Below, piece by piece: positions 6,214 through 8,507 of a stretch of DNA of 8,507 nt (the first letter of the stretch is position 1; each line of letters begins with the position of its first letter). The translations under genes were made by a program, and so were the position numbers. Source of the DNA: Bacillota bacterium (lineage in GTDB: Bacteria > Bacillota > Bacilli > Tumebacillales > Effusibacillaceae). The DNA lies in contig JAGVBM010000180.1 in NCBI GenBank assembly GCA_020059765.1, positions 1 to 8,507 on the forward strand, given 5' to 3'. The notes under the pieces are model-generated. The model did not search any database. It was given only the letters and a program-made list of their open reading frames with translations, and was not told the DNA's origin.

Positions 6214-7068
6214 ATGAACACAATCGGAATTGCTGTGAATCAAAACAAACCCAGTGCCATTGAAGTAGCAAAACAATTGATTGGTTTGTTGGAATCAAAA
6301 GGTGCCACTGTCTGGATCGACAGTGACGTGGCGGACACAGTCGAACGTCGGGACATCTCCCTGCCGGTCGATGAGTTCCCGGGACATGTCAAGCTCGTCT
6401 TTGTGCTGGGCGGTGACGGCACATTGCTGGGAATCGCGCGCAAGCTGGCCGTTCATGACTTGCCGATTCTCGGGATTAATCTGGGGCATTTGGGATTTTT
6501 GTCGGAAGCGGAACCAAATGATCTGCCAAATGCCGTCGATCGAGTCCTGCAGGGAGATTATCACCTGGAAAAACGGATGATGCTGGAAGCATCTGTCATT
6601 CGCAACGGACAAGTCATTCAACAAGGCATTGCGCTGAACGACGTGGGAATCGCGAAAGGTTCGTTCGGGCGAATGGTCACTTTGTCGGTGTATGTAGATG
6701 ATATGTATGTGGACAAATACTCGGGCGACGGTTTGATTCTTTCGACGCCAACGGGATCGACTGCCTACTCTTTGTCCTGCGGCGGACCGATTGTCAGTCC
6801 TCATATCAATGTGATCCTGATCACCCCGATCTGTCCTCATACACTGAGTTCGCGTCCGATTATTATCCAAAAAGACCAGGAAATTCGCGTGAAGGTTTCT
6901 GCCATGCATAACGATATCGGCATGACGATTGACGGGCAGGTAGGATTTAAATTAGAAGTGGGGGATCAAATCCTTGTCCGCAAATCGCCCCACTATACCA
7001 CACTGATTAAATGGCAGGAACGGGGCTTTTTTGATGTTCTTCGCCTGAAGCTGAACGATCCTAACTAG
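6214..7068 (+). CDS. nadK: NAD kinase
   Basis: ATP- or polyphosphate-dependent NAD+ kinase making NADP+, cytoplasmic and normally oligomeric. The 284-residue length is typical. The signature GGDGTLL (66-72, catalytic Asp68) is present, followed by LGINLGHLGFL (86-96), the Asn-acid pair at LNDV (141-144), the TPTGSTAYSLSCGGPIV core (178-194), ITPICPHTLSSRPI (203-216) and the C-terminal DGQ motif (240-242). The pair is Asn-Asp here where Bacillus enzymes usually have Asn-Glu, a conservative change. The ATG at 6214 follows a purine-rich GGGGTGGAGG (6203-6212); the usable pairing is GGGGTG, 5 nt before the start. The gene is 45 nt after tlyA and 19 nt before argR, so it likely shares their transcript. 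NAD kinase inside the tlyA-argR-recN cluster fits Alicyclobacillaceae and clostridial lineages better than Bacillus proper. Confidence 0.97.
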   Translation: MNTIGIAVNQNKPSAIEVAKQLIGLLESKGATVWIDSDVADTVERRDISLPVDEFPGHVKLVFVLGGDGTLLGIARKLAVHDLPILGINLGHLGFLSEAEPNDLPNAVDRVLQGDYHLEKRMMLEASVIRNGQVIQQGIALNDVGIAKGSFGRMVTLSVYVDDMYVDKYSGDGLILSTPTGSTAYSLSCGGPIVSPHINVILITPICPHTLSSRPIIIQKDQEIRVKVSAMHNDIGMTIDGQVGFKLEVGDQILVRKSPHYTTLIKWQERGFFDVLRLKLNDPN

Positions 7069-7087
7069 CTGATTAGGGGGAAAGTAA

Positions 7088-7534
7088 ATGAAAGGACAAA
7101 GGCTTCTGAAAATAAGGGAACTGATCTCGACTCGTGACATTGAAACCCAAGAAGAATTGGTCGATGCGTTGAAATCTCTTGGCTATCAAGTCACGCAGGC
7201 AACGGTTTCCCGCGATATCAAGGAGCTGCAACTGGTAAAAACGCCAACTGCCGACGGAAGATACAAATATGCGCTGCCGGCGGAGCATTCCTACAATCCG
7301 GAGCTGAAACTGCGCAGATTGTTGGTGGACAGTTTCGTATCAATTGATCGGGCGGAAAATCTAATTGTCCTGAAAACCCTCCCGGGCAACGCCAACGCGG
7401 TGGCCGCTTTGATCGATGCATTGAACTGGGACAATCTTCTGGGCACGATCAGCGGTGACGACACGATCCTCATTATCTGCAGGAGACGGGAAGATGCACC
7501 GATTCTGATGGACCGATTCATTCAGTTTCTGTAG
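7088..7534 (+). CDS. argR: Arginine repressor ArgR/AhrC
   Basis: Arginine-responsive DNA-binding regulator: as an arginine-bound hexamer it represses arginine biosynthesis and, in Bacillus (AhrC), activates catabolism. The product is 148 residues, normal for the family. The N-terminal winged helix-turn-helix spans ~1-65, with the recognition helix TQATVSRDIKEL (36-47; Ser41-Arg42 contact DNA). The C-terminal oligomerisation and ligand domain contains LKTLPGNANAVAALID (95-110) and the arginine-binding GTISGDDTILI (119-129, with the Asp pair at 124-125). AGGGGG (7075-7080) lies 7 nt before the ATG, and the gene starts 19 nt after nadK. I saw no ARG-box pair upstream, so autoregulation is not indicated by the sequence. 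argR next to recN is a widely conserved Bacillota arrangement. Confidence 0.97.
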   Translation: MKGQRLLKIRELISTRDIETQEELVDALKSLGYQVTQATVSRDIKELQLVKTPTADGRYKYALPAEHSYNPELKLRRLLVDSFVSIDRAENLIVLKTLPGNANAVAALIDALNWDNLLGTISGDDTILIICRRREDAPILMDRFIQFL

Positions 7535-7562
7535 GATCGGTTTGGAAAATTGTTCGGCAAGC

Positions 7563-7591
7563 TTGCGAACGTTTGTTCTTGGTGATATACT
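7563..7591 (+). promoter_or_regulatory. Promoter of recN
   Basis: The -35 TTGCGA (7563-7568, 4 of 6 consensus bases) and -10 TATACT (7586-7591) are separated by an ideal 17-bp spacer. TG at 7583-7584 makes an extended -10. Transcription would start near 7598, leaving a leader of about 27 nt before the recN ATG. It lies in the 90-nt gap after argR. Confidence 0.75.
7566..7579 (+). promoter_or_regulatory. LexA (DinR) SOS box overlapping the recN promoter
   Basis: CGAACGTTTGTTCT matches the Bacillota LexA operator CGAAC-N4-GTTCG at 9 of 10 defined bases, with a perfect GAAC-N4-GTTC core. It overlaps the 3' half of the -35 and the spacer, the right place for repression by LexA and release on DNA damage. 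recN is a known SOS gene in Bacillus subtilis, which supports the call. Confidence 0.85.
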
Positions 7592-7624
7592 TGTGACAAA
7601 TGGAATTCCGGGTCAGGTGATGAT

Positions 7625-8507
7625 ATGTTACAAGAGTTGCATATCCGTAATTTTGCCTTAATTGATGAGATCCGTTTGCATTTTGATACAGGATTGAATG
7701 TGTTGACGGGTGAAACCGGAGCGGGAAAATCGATCCTGATTGACGCTTTGGGTTTGGTTTTGGGCGGACGCGCTTCCACCGACATGGTCAGGCAGGGCGC
7801 CGACAAATCGGTCATCGAGGCGTTGTTTGTTTTGAATTCCGACCATGGGATCGGGAACATCCTGAAAGAACAAGGGATTGAATGGGAAGATGGGGCGCTG
7901 GTGATTGTGCGGGAAGTTACATTCGCCGGAAAAACGGTCTGTCGCGTCAACGGACGCATCGTCACCGTACAAGCCTTACGCCAAATCGGTTCCCATTTGG
8001 CGGATTTGGCAGGGCAGCATGAGCACCAATCCTTGCTTCGGACAGAGGAGCATTTGACGATGCTTGATGCGTTTTGCGGTGATGAAGTGACACGCCTGCG
8101 AACACAACTATCGAATACATATGAGAATTACCGGGCGGCTAAACAGACTTTCGAACAAGCGGTCATGGGCGAACAGGAACGAATTCAGCGAATCGACATG
8201 CTGCGTTTTCAACTTGAAGAAATTCAGTCCCTTGAACTCAAACCGGGCGAAGATGAACGGTTGGAAGAAGAACGGCGCAAATTGTCGCATGCCGAAAAAC
8301 TGTTTTCTACAACCGCTTCCGCATATGAAAGCTTATACCAGGGCTTTTCCAAGCAAGGCTCGATCATCGAAATTTTACATAAGATCAGTTCCGATCTGGA
8401 TCATTTGCTTCGATATGACAGCAATCTTTCATCTGTTGTGGAAATGGTGAAGTCTTCCGCTTATCAGTTGGAAGAGACTGCACATGAACTGCGTTCCTAT
8501 CGTGACA
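7625..8507 (+). CDS. recN: DNA repair protein RecN, 5' part (runs off window)
   Basis: SMC-like ATPase that acts early at double-strand breaks, helping to hold DNA ends and start homologous recombination. About 294 codons are present with no stop; the family is ~550-575 residues, so the second half of the coiled coil, the ABC signature and Walker B lie beyond the window. The start MLQELHIRNFALIDEIRLHFDTGLNVLTGETGAGKS is diagnostic, with Walker A GETGAGKS at 29-36. The typical LADLAGQHEHQSLL block (~136-149) precedes a charged Glu/Gln/Leu-rich coiled coil from ~160 onward. The ATG at 7625 follows AGGTGA (7615-7620) by 4 nt. It has its own LexA-controlled promoter, although read-through from argR is also possible. 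Confidence 0.97.
   Translation, partial: MLQELHIRNFALIDEIRLHFDTGLNVLTGETGAGKSILIDALGLVLGGRASTDMVRQGADKSVIEALFVLNSDHGIGNILKEQGIEWEDGALVIVREVTFAGKTVCRVNGRIVTVQALRQIGSHLADLAGQHEHQSLLRTEEHLTMLDAFCGDEVTRLRTQLSNTYENYRAAKQTFEQAVMGEQERIQRIDMLRFQLEEIQSLELKPGEDERLEEERRKLSHAEKLFSTTASAYESLYQGFSKQGSIIEILHKISSDLDHLLRYDSNLSSVVEMVKSSAYQLEETAHELRSYRD

Noticed and set aside
7552..7580. Possible terminator after argR (GTTC...GAAC with T-rich tail)
   Set aside because: The stem is short and the palindromic bases are better explained by the LexA box and promoter. The T run is interrupted.

Overview
The window is 8.5 kb of Bacillota chromosome at roughly 50% GC. Every gene lies on the + strand, in the order xseA (3' part) - xseB - ispA - [885 bp without a gene] - small membrane protein gene - dxs - tlyA - nadK - argR - recN (5' part). 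The proteins read as Bacillales-type. The tlyA-nadK-argR-recN order and the overall character suggest an Alicyclobacillaceae-like bacterium (relatives of Effusibacillus, Tumebacillus or Alicyclobacillus). The genus is a guess; the phylum is not.

The notable part is the gap between ispA and dxs. Positions ~2016-2740 hold a large, GC-balanced, highly structured sequence with no credible protein. It follows a good extended -10 promoter and directly precedes a 209-residue basic membrane protein. Position (ispA - RNA - membrane protein - dxs), size, dense local pairing and the partner protein together identify it as an OLE RNA (Ornate, Large, Extremophilic) with its partner OapA. OLE is one of the largest and most intricate bacterial non-coding RNAs. 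In Bacillus halodurans (Halalkalibacterium) it forms a membrane-bound ribonucleoprotein needed for tolerance of cold, short-chain alcohols and excess Mg2+. Its biochemical activity is still unsolved. The class is known, so this is not a new system, but this looks like another, apparently rather long, member.

The left part (1-1863) carries both subunits of exonuclease VII and farnesyl diphosphate synthase, tightly coupled (44-nt overlap, then a 2-nt gap). In the middle, oapA overlaps dxs by 32 nt, so the OLE partner is translationally tied to the first enzyme of the MEP isoprenoid pathway. The RNA/protein pair thus sits between two isoprenoid genes, ispA and dxs. The right part holds an rRNA 2'-O-methyltransferase of the TlyA type, NAD kinase, the arginine repressor and the repair ATPase RecN. 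A 13-bp hairpin separates dxs from tlyA. recN has its own promoter overlapped by a LexA (SOS) box, which makes it DNA-damage inducible even though it lies at the end of a housekeeping cluster.

No tRNA, rRNA, CRISPR, insertion sequence, integrase or attachment site was seen.
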